Source: Methylococcaceae bacterium
GTDB lineage: Bacteria > Pseudomonadota > Gammaproteobacteria > Methylococcales > Methylomonadaceae
Direction of reading: 5' to 3'
Assembly (NCBI GenBank): GCA_030693065.1
Contig: JAUYBL010000002.1
Span: forward strand, 44,772-108,771
Length of the DNA: 64,000 nt
Shown: positions 1-9,189 of the stretch, piece by piece
How the letters are laid out: each line of letters begins with the position of its first letter
How positions within the stretch are numbered: position 1 is the first letter of the stretch
Made by a program: the position numbers and the translations under genes
Notes under the pieces: generated by a model
What the model was told of the DNA's origin: nothing
Seen by the model: the letters and a program-made list of their open reading frames with translations, nothing else
The model's database searches: none

Positions 1-1722
1 TCTCACGAGGAGCTGGAGCAGCTGTTTCAAGGTTATGGATATACGCCTTACTTTGTTGAAGGCAGTGACCCGGAAACTATGCATCAACTGATGGCAAGCA
101 CGCTGGAAACCTGTGTGCTCGAGATTCGCCGAATTCAAGAACACGCACGCAGCACGGGTGATTCAACAAGACCGCGTTGGCCGATGATCGTTTTGCGCAG
201 TCCCAAAGGCTGGACCGGACCAAAAGAAGTCGATGGTCACAAAGTGGAAGGTTTTTGGCGTTCACATCAAGTGCCATTGAGTAGCGTCAAAGAAAACCCT
301 CAGCATCTTAAACAGTTGGAAGACTGGTTACGCAGCTATAAGCCTGAGCAATTGTTTGATGCCAATGGCACGTTGATCCCAGCCCTGAAAGCCTTAGCGC
401 CCAAAGGCAATCGCCGCATGAGTGCAAACGCCCATACCAACGGTGGCTTGCTGCGTAAAGCATTACGCATGCCTGATTTTCGCGACTATGCGCTTGCATT
501 GGAAAAACCCGGCAACGTTTCTGCTGAAAACACCCGACCTCTGGGTAAGTTTTTACGAGACATCATGAGAGAAAACATGACTAACTTCCGCGTGTTTGGG
601 CCAGATGAAAATAGCTCGAACAAACTGGATGATGTGTACGCCGTCAGCAAAAAAACCTGGCTGGCTGATCGTTTTCCGGAAGATACCGATGGTGGCGAGT
701 TATCTGCCGATGGTCGCGTCATGGAAATGTTGTCTGAACATACTTTGGAAGGTTGGCTGGAAGGCTATTTGTTAACGGGGCGTCACGGCTTTTTTTCCAC
801 CTATGAAGCGTTTGTGCACGTGATTGACTCGATGTTCAATCAACATGCCAAATGGTTGGCGATGGCTAAAGCTGTATCCTGGCGCGCGCCTGTTTCCTCA
901 CTCAACTTGCTGATTACCTCAACCGTTTGGCGCCAAGATCACAACGGTTTTACTCATCAAGACCCCGGCTTTTTGGATCTGGTCGTCAACAAAAGCTCCG
1001 AGGTGACACGGATCTATCTACCGCCCGACGTCAATTGCTTACTGTCGGTTGCTAATCATTGTTTGAATAGCACCAATTACATCAACGTGATTGTCTGCGA
1101 CAAACAAAAGCATCTCCAATACCTGGATATGGATGCAGCGATCAAGCATTGCACCAAAGGCATCGGTATTTGGGAATGGGCCAGCAGTGATGGTAACGCC
1201 GAGCCTGACTTAGTAATGGCAAGTGCCGGGGATATTCCGACTAAAGAAGCATTAGCCGCCACCGCCTTGCTGCGTGAATTTTTTCCGGACATTAAAATTC
1301 GGTTTATTAACGTCGTGGATTTGTACAAATTGGCACCGACCAGCGAGCATCCGCATGGCTTGTCAGATCGTGATTTTGATAGTCTGTTTACTTTGAATAA
1401 ACCGATCATTTTCAATTTCCACGGTTATCCATGGCTGATTCACCGCCTGGCTTATCGTCGTAATAATCATAAAAACCTGCATGTGCGCGGCTACAAAGAA
1501 AAAGGCAGCATCAACACGCCACTGGAACTGGCCATTCAAAATGAAATCGACCGTTTCAGTCTGGCCATTGACGCTATTGATCGTATTCCAGCCCTGCAAA
1601 TTTCAGGTGCGCATGTAAAACAAAAACTGCGTGATCGTCAGATTGAATGTCGGGCATATGCCTATGAGCATGGTACTGACAGACCGGAAGAAGATCATTG
1701 GCAATGGCCGGGTTCAGTTTAG
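1..1722 (+). CDS. xfp: Xylulose-5-phosphate/fructose-6-phosphate phosphoketolase, C-terminal part (5' end outside window)
   Basis: This ThDP-dependent enzyme cleaves xylulose-5-P or fructose-6-P with phosphate to give acetyl-phosphate plus a triose- or tetrose-phosphate. The frame is open from base 1; the residues before the first in-frame ATG at 79 ([20 protein letters not shown]) are already phosphoketolase-like, so the gene runs in from the left and 79 is not its start. About 573 residues are visible of the roughly 800 usual for the family. They include the middle and C-terminal domains, with the [22 protein letters not shown] block and a C-terminal [14 protein letters not shown] segment typical of the family. 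Acetate kinase follows 18 bp downstream, so the pair forms a phosphoketolase-to-acetate route with ATP recovery. Confidence 0.95.
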   Translation, partial: SHEELEQLFQGYGYTPYFVEGSDPETMHQLMASTLETCVLEIRRIQEHARSTGDSTRPRWPMIVLRSPKGWTGPKEVDGHKVEGFWRSHQVPLSSVKENPQHLKQLEDWLRSYKPEQLFDANGTLIPALKALAPKGNRRMSANAHTNGGLLRKALRMPDFRDYALALEKPGNVSAENTRPLGKFLRDIMRENMTNFRVFGPDENSSNKLDDVYAVSKKTWLADRFPEDTDGGELSADGRVMEMLSEHTLEGWLEGYLLTGRHGFFSTYEAFVHVIDSMFNQHAKWLAMAKAVSWRAPVSSLNLLITSTVWRQDHNGFTHQDPGFLDLVVNKSSEVTRIYLPPDVNCLLSVANHCLNSTNYINVIVCDKQKHLQYLDMDAAIKHCTKGIGIWEWASSDGNAEPDLVMASAGDIPTKEALAATALLREFFPDIKIRFINVVDLYKLAPTSEHPHGLSDRDFDSLFTLNKPIIFNFHGYPWLIHRLAYRRNNHKNLHVRGYKEKGSINTPLELAIQNEIDRFSLAIDAIDRIPALQISGAHVKQKLRDRQIECRAYAYEHGTDRPEEDHWQWPGSV

Positions 1723-1740
1723 ACCAACCGACTAAGCATC

Positions 1741-2928
1741 ATGAGTGCCTGCCTGCTGGTCATTAATGCCGGTTCATCCAGCATCAAATTTACGCTGTAT
1801 GGCTTGGTTGAAAATCATCATCTTGTTGTTGAATTAAACGGGCAAGTGGCGGGCATAGGCGATCAAGGGCAATTTACCGCCTCTGACGCTGCTGGCGACA
1901 GCCTAGTTGTCCAGCAGCTGCCGCCCCACTCAGCAGATAAACACAGTCAGGCCTTTGAGGTTATTTATCAGTGGTTGTTAGGTTATTTACAGGGCCGGAC
2001 GTTGGTAGCAGTGGGGCATCGAATTGTCCATGGCGGGCAGCTTTATGCAGCCCCCGTGTTAATCGACGATCGAGTATTTAAGCATCTTGAAGCCCTAATC
2101 CCGCTGGCTCCACTGCATCAGCCACACAATCTTGCCCCTATTCGTGAATTACAAAAGATTTCCCCGACCTTGCCGCAAATCGCCTGTTTTGATACGGCTT
2201 TCCATTTTACGCAACCAGAAGTTGCTCATCGTCTTGCTTTACCGAGAAAGTTCACTGAGGCCGGTCTGCGGCGTTATGGTTTTCATGGGCTATCGTATGA
2301 ATATATTGCCAATTTGCTCCCGCAATTAAAGCTTGCTGGTGCGCGCGTTATTGTTGCGCATCTTGGCAGTGGTGCCAGTCTTTGCGCGTTAAAAGATGGC
2401 CGAAGTGTGGCGACGAGCATGGGTTTTTCACCATTAGATGGTTTGGTGATGGGCACACGCTGTGGCAGCCTTGATCCGGGTGTATTGTTGTATTTGATGG
2501 ATCATTACCAAATGGATGCCCGAGCGCTGGAGAAATTGCTGTATTTTCAATCGGGATTGCTGGGGATTTCCGGTATTTCTTCCGATATGACTAGCTTGTT
2601 AGCCAGTTCAGATCCGCATGCCTGTGAAGCCGTTGAATCATTCGTGTATCGAGTAACACGCGAACTGGGTTCATTGGCCGCCGCGCTAGGTGGACTGGAT
2701 GCGCTGATATTTACCGGCGGTATCGGTGAACATTCTGTAATTATTCGCCAGCGTATTTGTCAGCAAGCCGCTTGGTTAGGCGTCGGTCTCGATGACAACG
2801 CCAACCAACAACAAGAACCGCGATTTTGCATTTCAAAAGCAGCTTCTACAGTTGCTACATGGGTGGTACAAACCGATGAGAATCTGATGATTGCTCGTCA
2901 TACCTTGAAATTACTCATTAGCAAATAG
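1741..2928 (+). CDS. ackA: Acetate kinase
   Basis: Converts acetyl-phosphate and ADP to acetate and ATP in the cytoplasm. The 395 residues match the usual family length. Visible signatures are the N-terminal VINAGSSSIKF phosphate-binding motif, the substrate-site segment GHRIVHGG, the RRYGFHGLSYEYI block, the VAHLGSGASLCA motif and the FTGGIGEH motif near the C-terminus. It starts 18 bp after the phosphoketolase stop and is almost certainly co-transcribed with it. Acetyl-phosphate made by the phosphoketolase can pass directly to this enzyme; no phosphotransacetylase gene is visible in the window. Confidence 0.96.
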   Translation: MSACLLVINAGSSSIKFTLYGLVENHHLVVELNGQVAGIGDQGQFTASDAAGDSLVVQQLPPHSADKHSQAFEVIYQWLLGYLQGRTLVAVGHRIVHGGQLYAAPVLIDDRVFKHLEALIPLAPLHQPHNLAPIRELQKISPTLPQIACFDTAFHFTQPEVAHRLALPRKFTEAGLRRYGFHGLSYEYIANLLPQLKLAGARVIVAHLGSGASLCALKDGRSVATSMGFSPLDGLVMGTRCGSLDPGVLLYLMDHYQMDARALEKLLYFQSGLLGISGISSDMTSLLASSDPHACEAVESFVYRVTRELGSLAAALGGLDALIFTGGIGEHSVIIRQRICQQAAWLGVGLDDNANQQQEPRFCISKAASTVATWVVQTDENLMIARHTLKLLISK

Positions 2929-2996
2929 ACACCTGAATTATCAGTAGATTTTGATTAAACCTGTATAGGTTATTTGTATCAAAAGTAAGGCTTTTA

Positions 2997-3024
2997 TTGT
3001 AATTTTATAAGCAAATGCTAATAT
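2997..3024 (+). promoter_or_regulatory. Candidate sigma70-type promoter for the cyd operon
   Basis: TTGTAA (2997-3002) and TAATAT (3019-3024) are separated by 16 bp in an AT-rich stretch about 77 bp before the cydA start. The 172-bp gap after ackA has no coding signal. A short inverted repeat AACCT/AGGTT at about 2958-2971 lies just upstream and could be an operator, but I cannot tie it to a known regulator. The call rests on hexamer similarity and spacing only. Confidence 0.35.
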
Positions 3025-3100
3025 TCTGCTTTTCAAGCATTTTTGATGATGCTTATTTCAAATGGTTCGCAAGTCAGAACGTTTTTTTGAGGAGAAAAGT

Positions 3101-4663
3101 ATGATTACAGACGGAGTAGTGGAATTATCACGCTGGCAATTTGCGGTAACGTCTTTGTATCACTTTTTGTTTGTGCCATTGACGTTGGGGTTGTCGTTTT
3201 TGCTGGCGATTATGGAATCAACCTACGTCATGACCGGCCGGGAGATTTACAAAGACATGACCCAGTTTTGGGGCAAGTTATTTGGGATCAATTTTGCACT
3301 GGGGGTAGCGACTGGGCTGACGATGGAATTTCAGTTTGGTATGAACTGGTCATACTTTTCTCAGTATGTCGGTGATATTTTTGGGGCGCCGCTGGCGATT
3401 GAAGGCTTAATGGCTTTTTTTTTGGAGTCTACCTTTGTCGGCCTGTTTTTCTTTGGCTGGGACAAATTAGGTAAAGGTCAGCATCTGGTAGTTACTTGGC
3501 TGGTGGCTTTGGGCACCAATTTGTCCGCATTGTGGATTTTGGTTGCCAATGGTTGGATGCAGAATCCGGTAGGTTCGGAATTCAACTATGAAACTATGCG
3601 TATGGAAATCACCAGCTTTGCTGATCTGATATTCAATCCGGCGGCGCAGGTCAAGTTTGTGCATACCGTAGCCGCAGGTTACACCACTGCGTCGGCGTTT
3701 GTATTGGGTATCAGCGCGTATTACATGCTTAAAGGCCGTGATGCCGCATTTGCACAACGGTCGTACACCATCGCGGCGGGCTTTGGTCTGGCGGCGGTAT
3801 TGTCAGTTATTGTCCTGGGTGATGAGAGCGGCTACACTGATGGTGAGGTGCAAAAAGCGAAACTAGCAGCTATAGAGGCAGAATGGCATACCGAAGAGCC
3901 GCCAGCGGCATTTACCGTCATTGGCATACCTGATCAAGAAACGATGGAAACGCACTACGCGATTAAAATACCTTGGGTTCTTGGGCTGATTGGTACTCGA
4001 TCAATTGACGAACCGATTACCGGGCTGTCAGAGATTTTGGTAAAAAATCGGTTGCGGGTGCGTGAGGGTATAAATGCTTACAAATTGTTACAGTTGTTAA
4101 GAGACGGTGATAAAAGTACTCAAACACGTGCTCAGTTTGAACACTACAGAAAGGACTTAGGTTATGGGTTATTACTTAAGCGTTATACCGACAATATAGC
4201 CGATGCCACTGATCAACAAATCGAGCAAGCTGCCCAGTACTCAATGCCGCGGGTATTACCGTTGTTTTGGACATTTAGAGTTATGGTCATCTGTGGTTTT
4301 ATCAGCTTAGCCGTATTCGGCTTGGCGTTTGTTGCCAGTTCAATTCGTAAATGCAGGCAGACATGGCTGTTACGTTTAAGTCTGTACACCATTCCCTTGC
4401 CTTGGATTGCCTGTGAAATGGGCTGGTTTGTGGCAGAAGTAGGGAGGCAGCCTTGGACAATTGCCGAGATTTTACCTACCTTTTTAAGTGCCTCGTCTTT
4501 ATCTGAGATGGATTTATATATCAGTCTGGCCGGTTATGTTGGCTTGTATACGGTGTTCTTGATCATAGAAATGTTTCTTATGCTCAAGTTCATTAAATTG
4601 GGCCCCAGCAGTTTGCATAAAGGCCGCTATCACTTTGAAATCGCAGAAGGAGCAGTACGATGA
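3101..4663 (+). CDS. cydA: Cytochrome bd ubiquinol oxidase subunit I
   Basis: Quinol-oxidising, haem-bearing subunit of the cytochrome bd oxygen reductase in the inner membrane. The start at 3101 is chosen because GAGGAG lies 5 bp upstream and [15 protein letters not shown] aligns with known N-termini; an in-frame ATG at 3062 has no such support. The protein has 520 residues, close to E. coli CydA. Visible features are the haem b595 histidine in [11 protein letters not shown], the [19 protein letters not shown] and [11 protein letters not shown] blocks, [19 protein letters not shown] (b558 His), a long E. coli-type Q-loop (about residues 255-380), FWTFRVMV with the axial Met, and GRQPW near the end. 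It overlaps cydB by 4 bp. Confidence 0.97.
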   Translation: MITDGVVELSRWQFAVTSLYHFLFVPLTLGLSFLLAIMESTYVMTGREIYKDMTQFWGKLFGINFALGVATGLTMEFQFGMNWSYFSQYVGDIFGAPLAIEGLMAFFLESTFVGLFFFGWDKLGKGQHLVVTWLVALGTNLSALWILVANGWMQNPVGSEFNYETMRMEITSFADLIFNPAAQVKFVHTVAAGYTTASAFVLGISAYYMLKGRDAAFAQRSYTIAAGFGLAAVLSVIVLGDESGYTDGEVQKAKLAAIEAEWHTEEPPAAFTVIGIPDQETMETHYAIKIPWVLGLIGTRSIDEPITGLSEILVKNRLRVREGINAYKLLQLLRDGDKSTQTRAQFEHYRKDLGYGLLLKRYTDNIADATDQQIEQAAQYSMPRVLPLFWTFRVMVICGFISLAVFGLAFVASSIRKCRQTWLLRLSLYTIPLPWIACEMGWFVAEVGRQPWTIAEILPTFLSASSLSEMDLYISLAGYVGLYTVFLIIEMFLMLKFIKLGPSSLHKGRYHFEIAEGAVR

Positions 4664-5799
4664 CATTCGATTACGAAACTATGCGTTTTATCTGGTGGGC
4701 GTTTTTAGGCGCGTTGCTGATCGGCTTCGCGATTACTGGCGGTGCTGATTTAGGAGTAGGCGCGCTATTACCTTTCTTGGGCAAAAACGATACCGAACGC
4801 CGGGTAATTATTAACTCAGTCGGTCCTACTTGGGAAGGTAATCAAGTATGGTTTGTCACTGCTGGCGGTGCATTGTTTGCCGCTTGGCCAATGGCGTATG
4901 CAGTGGCTTTTTCTGGGTTTTATTTAGCGTTATTTTTGACGTTATCAGCCTTATGGCTACGTCCAATTGGTTTTGATTACCGCAGCAAATTGGCTAATCC
5001 TATATGGCGCAATAGCTGGGATTGGGCATTATTTGTTGGTGGTTTTGTACCCTCGTTAATTTTCGGTGTGGCGTTCGGCAATTTGTTAATTGGAGTGCCA
5101 TTTCAGCTCGATACTGACATGCGCATTTTTTATCAAGGTAGCTTTTGGCAACTGCTCTCGCCTTTTGCTTTGCTGGCTGGAGTTGTTAGTTTGTCTATGT
5201 TACTTACGCACGGTGCTGTTTATTTACAGATGAAATCGATTGATGTCATCAATGAGCGCAGTAAAAAAACGGTGATTTTATTTACCGTATTGACGCTAGT
5301 CGCTTTTGCATTAGCGGGTGTTTGGGTGGCCAATATTGACGGTTATCATGTCGCGACTGAAGTTCTACATGACGGGCCATCAAATCCACTTTTGAAGTTT
5401 GTGCATAAAGAAACCGGACTTTGGCTAGACAATTACCGCCTTTACCCTTTGTTATGGGGGATTCCGGGCTTGGCTTTCGTGACTGGATTTGCCACGTTAT
5501 TGTTATCAAAATTTGATCGTCCCGGCTTAGCTTTTATCAGCAGTTCTGTGACTATTGCGGCAATTATATTGACCGCCGGCATTGCTATGTTTCCTTTTCT
5601 TATCCCCTCTAGCTTATCTCTTAATAGTTCTCTAACGGTGTGGGATGCAAGTTCAAGTCTCACCACTTTAAAGATCATGTTTTGGGTGACGGTAATATTT
5701 TTGCCGATAGTTATTGTCTATACCAGCTGGGTATTCCGCGTACTGCGCGGCAAAATCACCGTTGAACATATTGTTGCTAACGATCATACAGCGTATTAG
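4660..5799 (+). CDS. cydB: Cytochrome bd ubiquinol oxidase subunit II
   Basis: Second integral membrane subunit of cytochrome bd; it pairs with CydA and stabilises the haem core and quinol reactivity. It has 379 residues, as in E. coli, with about eight hydrophobic segments. Diagnostic stretches are the N-terminal [17 protein letters not shown], the [15 protein letters not shown] segment, and [20 protein letters not shown]. The ATG overlaps the cydA stop (ATGA), indicating translational coupling. A strong AGGAGG lies between its stop and the next gene, the CydX-type fusion, only 9 bp away, so the three are one operon. Confidence 0.97.
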   Translation: MTFDYETMRFIWWAFLGALLIGFAITGGADLGVGALLPFLGKNDTERRVIINSVGPTWEGNQVWFVTAGGALFAAWPMAYAVAFSGFYLALFLTLSALWLRPIGFDYRSKLANPIWRNSWDWALFVGGFVPSLIFGVAFGNLLIGVPFQLDTDMRIFYQGSFWQLLSPFALLAGVVSLSMLLTHGAVYLQMKSIDVINERSKKTVILFTVLTLVAFALAGVWVANIDGYHVATEVLHDGPSNPLLKFVHKETGLWLDNYRLYPLLWGIPGLAFVTGFATLLLSKFDRPGLAFISSSVTIAAIILTAGIAMFPFLIPSSLSLNSSLTVWDASSSLTTLKIMFWVTVIFLPIVIVYTSWVFRVLRGKITVEHIVANDHTAY

Positions 5800-5808
5800 G
5801 AGGCTGCT

Positions 5809-6390
5809 ATGTGGTATTTCACCTGGATATTAGGATTATTACTTGCCTGTTCATTGGGGATTATTAATGTACTTAGATTGGAAGCGCAGGAAGCTTGGGA
5901 TAAGGAGCATATCCCGGTTGATGCATTAACGCAGCTGATAACACGTGACGCCATGCTGGTCAGATTAAGAGAAAAAATTGAAAATACCCGGCGTAGCGGG
6001 TTTCCGTTTTCTCTGGTTTTTATCAGTCTAACTGAGTTTAAGAATAAGCATAATCTAAGTCCTCATGAGATGGATTCGACATTACGCAGTGTGGTCGATT
6101 GTCTTAAGGAAGATATTCGTAATGGTCTTGATATTGCCGCACGTATGGATGAGCAAGATTTTGTAATTGCCATGCCTGGTGCGCCCTTGCACAGAGCTGA
6201 ACAGGTCGCCTTAAAAGTTAAAAATGATATTTTTGCAAAAGTAAGAGCGCCTATTGATTTAGCAGTTGAGATCAATGTTGGCGTGGCGGAATATTCCGAG
6301 CATGCGGTTGAATTTGGTCAGGAAATTGAAACGATTGAGCATGAGGTAAACGAGCTGCTTCGAATTGCCATGGCAAAAAGCTCAAATTAG
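5809..6390 (+). CDS. CydX-type oxidase small subunit fused to a degenerate GGDEF-like domain
   Basis: Residues 1-30 (MWYFTWILGLLLACSLGIIN then VLRLEAQEAW) are a clear CydX/CbdX small subunit: one membrane helix that assembles with CydAB. Normal CydX proteins end at about 35-40 residues, but this one continues to 193. Residues from about 40 follow GGDEF-fold order: LTQLITRDAMLVRLREKIE in place of LTGLxNRxxF, SLTEFKNKHN in place of DxDxFKxIND, ARMDEQDF in place of RxGGDEF, INVGVAEYS in place of SIGIA, and LLRIAMAKSS at the end. The catalytic GGDEF residues and the metal-binding aspartates are not recognisable, so cyclase activity is unlikely. AGGAGG sits 6 bp before the ATG. It is the third gene of the cyd operon and ends at a strong hairpin. 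Confidence 0.88.
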   Translation: MWYFTWILGLLLACSLGIINVLRLEAQEAWDKEHIPVDALTQLITRDAMLVRLREKIENTRRSGFPFSLVFISLTEFKNKHNLSPHEMDSTLRSVVDCLKEDIRNGLDIAARMDEQDFVIAMPGAPLHRAEQVALKVKNDIFAKVRAPIDLAVEINVGVAEYSEHAVEFGQEIETIEHEVNELLRIAMAKSSN

Positions 6391-6397
6391 TCCAGGA

Positions 6398-6439
6398 CTG
6401 CCATAAAAAAACCGGCTTATGCCGGTTTTTTTATGGCAG
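6398..6439 (+). terminator. Rho-independent terminator of the cyd operon
   Basis: A perfect 19-bp inverted repeat (arms 6398-6416 and 6421-6439) with loop TTAT lies 8 bp after the last cyd gene. The core stem is CCGGC/GCCGG flanked by A7 and T7, so it would terminate transcription from the left and could also act from the other direction. Confidence 0.85.
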
Positions 6440-6528
6440 TTGGTAACTATTAGCGGATAACTATAAATTCTTATCTGCTTGGGCTCGGCTATAATCGGCG
6501 TATTCTTTTATATAGATAGAGTACGCAA

Positions 6529-7251
6529 ATGCCTGTAGATATTTTGATCGTCATTCTTGCAACTGCTGTAGTGCAATCCATTTTCGGCGTTGGGGTGTTG
6601 TTGTTTGGCACGCCGCTGATGCTGTTATTGGGTTATGGCTTTGTCGATGCACTGTCGGTATTACTGCCGGTGTCTCTGGCTATTAGCTGTTTGCAGCTAT
6701 TAAAACATCACCAACATATAGATCATGCGTTGTATAAAAATGTGTTGATTTATAGTGTGCCTTTGATCATGGCGTTTTTATTTTTAGTGACCAGCGTCAA
6801 AATCAATATCGGTTTGATAATCGGATTTTTGCTGGTGTTTGTGGCAGTGAAGAGTTTTTCGGTAACGATAGAAAATGCTCTGCAATGGGTAGTGAGATAC
6901 GAGCGAGTGTATTTAGCAATTACCGGCCTGGTACACGGGATGAGTAATTTGGGCGGGTCGTTGCTGACGGTGCTGATCTACAGCAAAAAATATCCCAAAG
7001 ATCAAACCCGCGCGACCGCAGCCGCTTGTTACGCCACCTTTGCTTTTTGTCAGCTACTGACTTTGTACTTTATCGGTAGTGAATTCCAAATACCTTACAG
7101 CGAAAGAATCAGTTTGGTACAGGTGGGAATAGTGATGTATTTATTCACCGAAAAAGTGCTGTACAACAGAATTGATAATGAAAAATACGCTAAGTTGTTC
7201 ACCGTATTTTTGTTTGTAGCGGGTGTGACTTTAATCCTTAAGTCTTTGTAA
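6529..7251 (+). CDS. TSUP-family membrane transporter (TauE/SafE type)
   Basis: Predicted inner-membrane permease of the 4-toluene sulfonate uptake (TSUP, TauE/SafE, DUF81) family, whose members often export sulfite or organosulfonates. The 240 residues contain about seven to eight hydrophobic segments. Family-like features are the N-terminal ILATAVVQSIFGVGVLLFG segment followed by an LMLLLGYGFVDAL hairpin, and the mid-protein LVHGMSNLGGSLLTV motif, a repeat of the first half as expected for this two-repeat fold. The substrate cannot be told from sequence. The DUF502 gene begins 2 bp after its stop, suggesting co-transcription. Confidence 0.8.
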   Translation: MPVDILIVILATAVVQSIFGVGVLLFGTPLMLLLGYGFVDALSVLLPVSLAISCLQLLKHHQHIDHALYKNVLIYSVPLIMAFLFLVTSVKINIGLIIGFLLVFVAVKSFSVTIENALQWVVRYERVYLAITGLVHGMSNLGGSLLTVLIYSKKYPKDQTRATAAACYATFAFCQLLTLYFIGSEFQIPYSERISLVQVGIVMYLFTEKVLYNRIDNEKYAKLFTVFLFVAGVTLILKSL

Positions 7252-7253
7252 TC

Positions 7254-7859
7254 ATGGAGAAACCAGTGAAAGAATTGCTTAAAAAACCATTTAATTATTT
7301 TTTGATCGGTGTATTAGCGGTAATTCCAGTTGTTATCGTTCTACAAATCATGATTTTTGTTAGGGATAGGGTTTCTGATTTGTTTCAACTGGTTTACGGC
7401 TATTCGGATAATTATCTGTATACAGTATTGTTTTTTACAGTCAGTATTTTAATTTTGATTTATATCGGTCATAAAATTGCTCAGGAAGGACGCTCCTGGG
7501 TGATTGCAATTATTGACTCTGTGATTGAAAGAATTCCTTTTCTTAACACTATCTACCGGGTGCTGAAAAAAGTGATCAACATGTTCTCATCTCACGATAA
7601 GGCTATTTCGAAGGAAGTCGTGTATGTGGAATATCCCAAAGAAGGCGTGTGGGTACCAGCTTATGTGACTAACAAGCATGGCGATAAATATGTTTTGTTT
7701 GTGCCTACCTCACCCAATCCGACCTCTGGATTTACTGTGATAGTCGATAAATCTAAAGTGATACTGTCAACGATGAATATTGAAGAAGCCAGCAGCTTTA
7801 TTGTCAGCATCGGTGTGGATTTTGATAAAGCCGAAGAAGTTACTCGTTTACCGCTGTAA
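7254..7859 (+). CDS. DUF502 family membrane protein
   Basis: Belongs to the DUF502 family of small membrane proteins of unknown function. It has two N-terminal membrane helices (about residues 15-35 and 55-75) and a soluble C-terminal half. Family features are the IERIPFLNTIYRVLKKVINMF amphipathic segment and the FVPTSPNPTSGFTVIVDKS motif, where TSPNPTSG is the most recognisable block. A GTG at 7266 preceded by GGAG is an alternative start and would remove only four residues. It is tightly linked to the TSUP gene upstream. No role can be assigned beyond the family. Confidence 0.85.
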   Translation: MEKPVKELLKKPFNYFLIGVLAVIPVVIVLQIMIFVRDRVSDLFQLVYGYSDNYLYTVLFFTVSILILIYIGHKIAQEGRSWVIAIIDSVIERIPFLNTIYRVLKKVINMFSSHDKAISKEVVYVEYPKEGVWVPAYVTNKHGDKYVLFVPTSPNPTSGFTVIVDKSKVILSTMNIEEASSFIVSIGVDFDKAEEVTRLPL

Positions 7860-7887
7860 GTTGACTATTGTTGATATGGTGTAATTT

Positions 7888-8091
7888 ATGAATAACCAAT
7901 TTAAATCAGCGGTTGCTTGTTTGTTTTTATTGTTAGCCGCCTGTAATGACAATGCTGAGCCCATAAAACCAGCCGATAAACAAGTATTTAAAACACAAAC
8001 CGAGGCATTGGAAAAAGCCAAGCAAGTTGAACAGGTGCTGTTAGATGGTGCCAAACAACAACGCGAAAATATCAACGCTCAAACCCAATAA
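7888..8091 (+). CDS. Small predicted lipoprotein
   Basis: A 67-residue protein with a short type II signal peptide (MNNQFKSAVACLFLLLAAC) whose lipobox LAAC places the acylated cysteine at about residue 19. The mature part is short, charged and probably one amphipathic helix (TEALEKAKQVEQVLLDGAKQ). It sits 28 bp after the DUF502 gene and 13 bp before the FMN reductase gene, all on the same strand. I do not recognise a family; a small outer-membrane or periplasm-facing lipoprotein is all the sequence supports. Confidence 0.65.
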   Translation: MNNQFKSAVACLFLLLAACNDNAEPIKPADKQVFKTQTEALEKAKQVEQVLLDGAKQQRENINAQTQ

Positions 8092-8104
8092 TCTGAATTT
8101 AACT

Positions 8105-8677
8105 ATGGTCAAAATTCTCGCATTTTCCGGTAGCGCCCGGACCGATTCATTTAATCAAAAGCTGGTAAAAATTGCTGCACTTGGTGCCGAGCAGGCTGGC
8201 GCGCAAGTCACTATTATCAGTTTGGCAGATTTTCCTATGCCTATTTTCAATCAAGATTATGAAGCCGCAGAAGGTATTCCTAAAGTGGCCCAGCAATTTA
8301 AGCAGCTGTTGATTGAGCATGATGGTTTTTTAATTGCTTCGCCTGAATACAATAGTGCATTCAGTCCGTTACTGAAAAATGCCATTGACTGGGCCAGCCG
8401 CAGAGCGGGCGATGAGTTACCTTTATTGGCGTATCGAGGTAAAACTGCGGCGATTATGTCTGCGTCACCGGGTGCTTTGGGTGGTCTGCGAGGTCTGGTT
8501 TTTTTAAGATTGCTGCTAAGTAATATCGGTGTTACGGTGCTACCTGAACAGCATGCCTTGTCTCAAGCAGGTCAGGCGTTTGACGCAGATGATGGTTTGC
8601 TTGATCAGTCGACCAGAAACACAGTGATGAATTTGGGATCTGTGCTGGCAAAGACGATAATAAAGCTTAAGCAATAA
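8105..8677 (+). CDS. NADPH-dependent FMN reductase family protein
   Basis: A 190-residue flavodoxin-fold oxidoreductase of the NADPH-dependent FMN reductase (ChrR/azoreductase-like) family. The N-terminal ILAFSGSARTDSFNQKLV contains the SGSxRxxSxN phosphate-binding motif for FMN, followed by the ASPEYNSAFSPLLKNAIDW motif (SPEYN), which packs on the isoalloxazine, and SASPGALGGLRG. The ATG at 8105 is chosen over the in-frame one at 8045 because the latter lies inside the upstream lipoprotein gene and would add residues unrelated to the family. Its physiological substrate (quinone, chromate, flavin) is unknown. Confidence 0.9.
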   Translation: MVKILAFSGSARTDSFNQKLVKIAALGAEQAGAQVTIISLADFPMPIFNQDYEAAEGIPKVAQQFKQLLIEHDGFLIASPEYNSAFSPLLKNAIDWASRRAGDELPLLAYRGKTAAIMSASPGALGGLRGLVFLRLLLSNIGVTVLPEQHALSQAGQAFDADDGLLDQSTRNTVMNLGSVLAKTIIKLKQ

Positions 8678-8696
8678 ACTTTCTGGACTTGCTTTT

Positions 8697-8731
8697 AACC
8701 CTGCTTAAAGCAAATTTAAGCAGGGTTTTTT
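8697..8731 (+). terminator. Rho-independent terminator
   Basis: Inverted repeat AACCCTGCTTAA (8697-8708) / TTAAGCAGGGTT (8716-8727) with a 7-nt loop, followed by a run of T, 19 bp after the FMN reductase stop. It closes the transcription unit that starts at the TSUP gene. Confidence 0.85.
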
Positions 8732-8778
8732 ACTAAGCGATACTAACCAATTACTCGATTACTTGGAGAGAGTTTCTA

Positions 8779-9189
8779 ATGACAGACAATGATCAATCAG
8801 ACAACGCATCCCTACGAATAAAAGCTCCCGATGAATTAACACCGGAACAATTTAGTATTTGTCGTTTAAAAAGCACTGAACCGCCATTTACAGGCAAATA
8901 CGTCGATTGTAAAACCGCTGGCATTTATCGATGCGTATGCTGTGGCAATGCCCTGTTTGATTCGAAAACTAAATATGATTCTGGCTCCGGCTGGCCTAGT
9001 TTTTGGCAGGTATTGTCTGAAAATAGCGTCGCCGAACACGCTGATACCACTCATGGCATGCGCCGCGTGGAAGTGACTTGCAAAGCCTGCGATGCACATT
9101 TGGGTCATGTGTTTACAGATGGTCCCGCACCGACAGGCTTACGTTACTGTATTAATTCCGCGGCGTTGCATTTACAGGAAAAGGTATGA
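8779..9189 (+). CDS. msrB: Peptide-methionine (R)-S-oxide reductase
   Basis: Repairs oxidised methionine by reducing methionine-R-sulfoxide, using thioredoxin. The 136 residues are standard for MsrB. Two CxxC pairs (CVCC near residue 52 and CKAC near residue 100) form the structural zinc site. The SGSGWPSFW motif and the catalytic RYCINSAAL motif near the C-terminus are both intact. GGAGAG lies upstream of the ATG. Its stop overlaps the ATG of the aminopeptidase gene by 4 bp, so the two are translated together. Confidence 0.95.
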   Translation: MTDNDQSDNASLRIKAPDELTPEQFSICRLKSTEPPFTGKYVDCKTAGIYRCVCCGNALFDSKTKYDSGSGWPSFWQVLSENSVAEHADTTHGMRRVEVTCKACDAHLGHVFTDGPAPTGLRYCINSAALHLQEKV

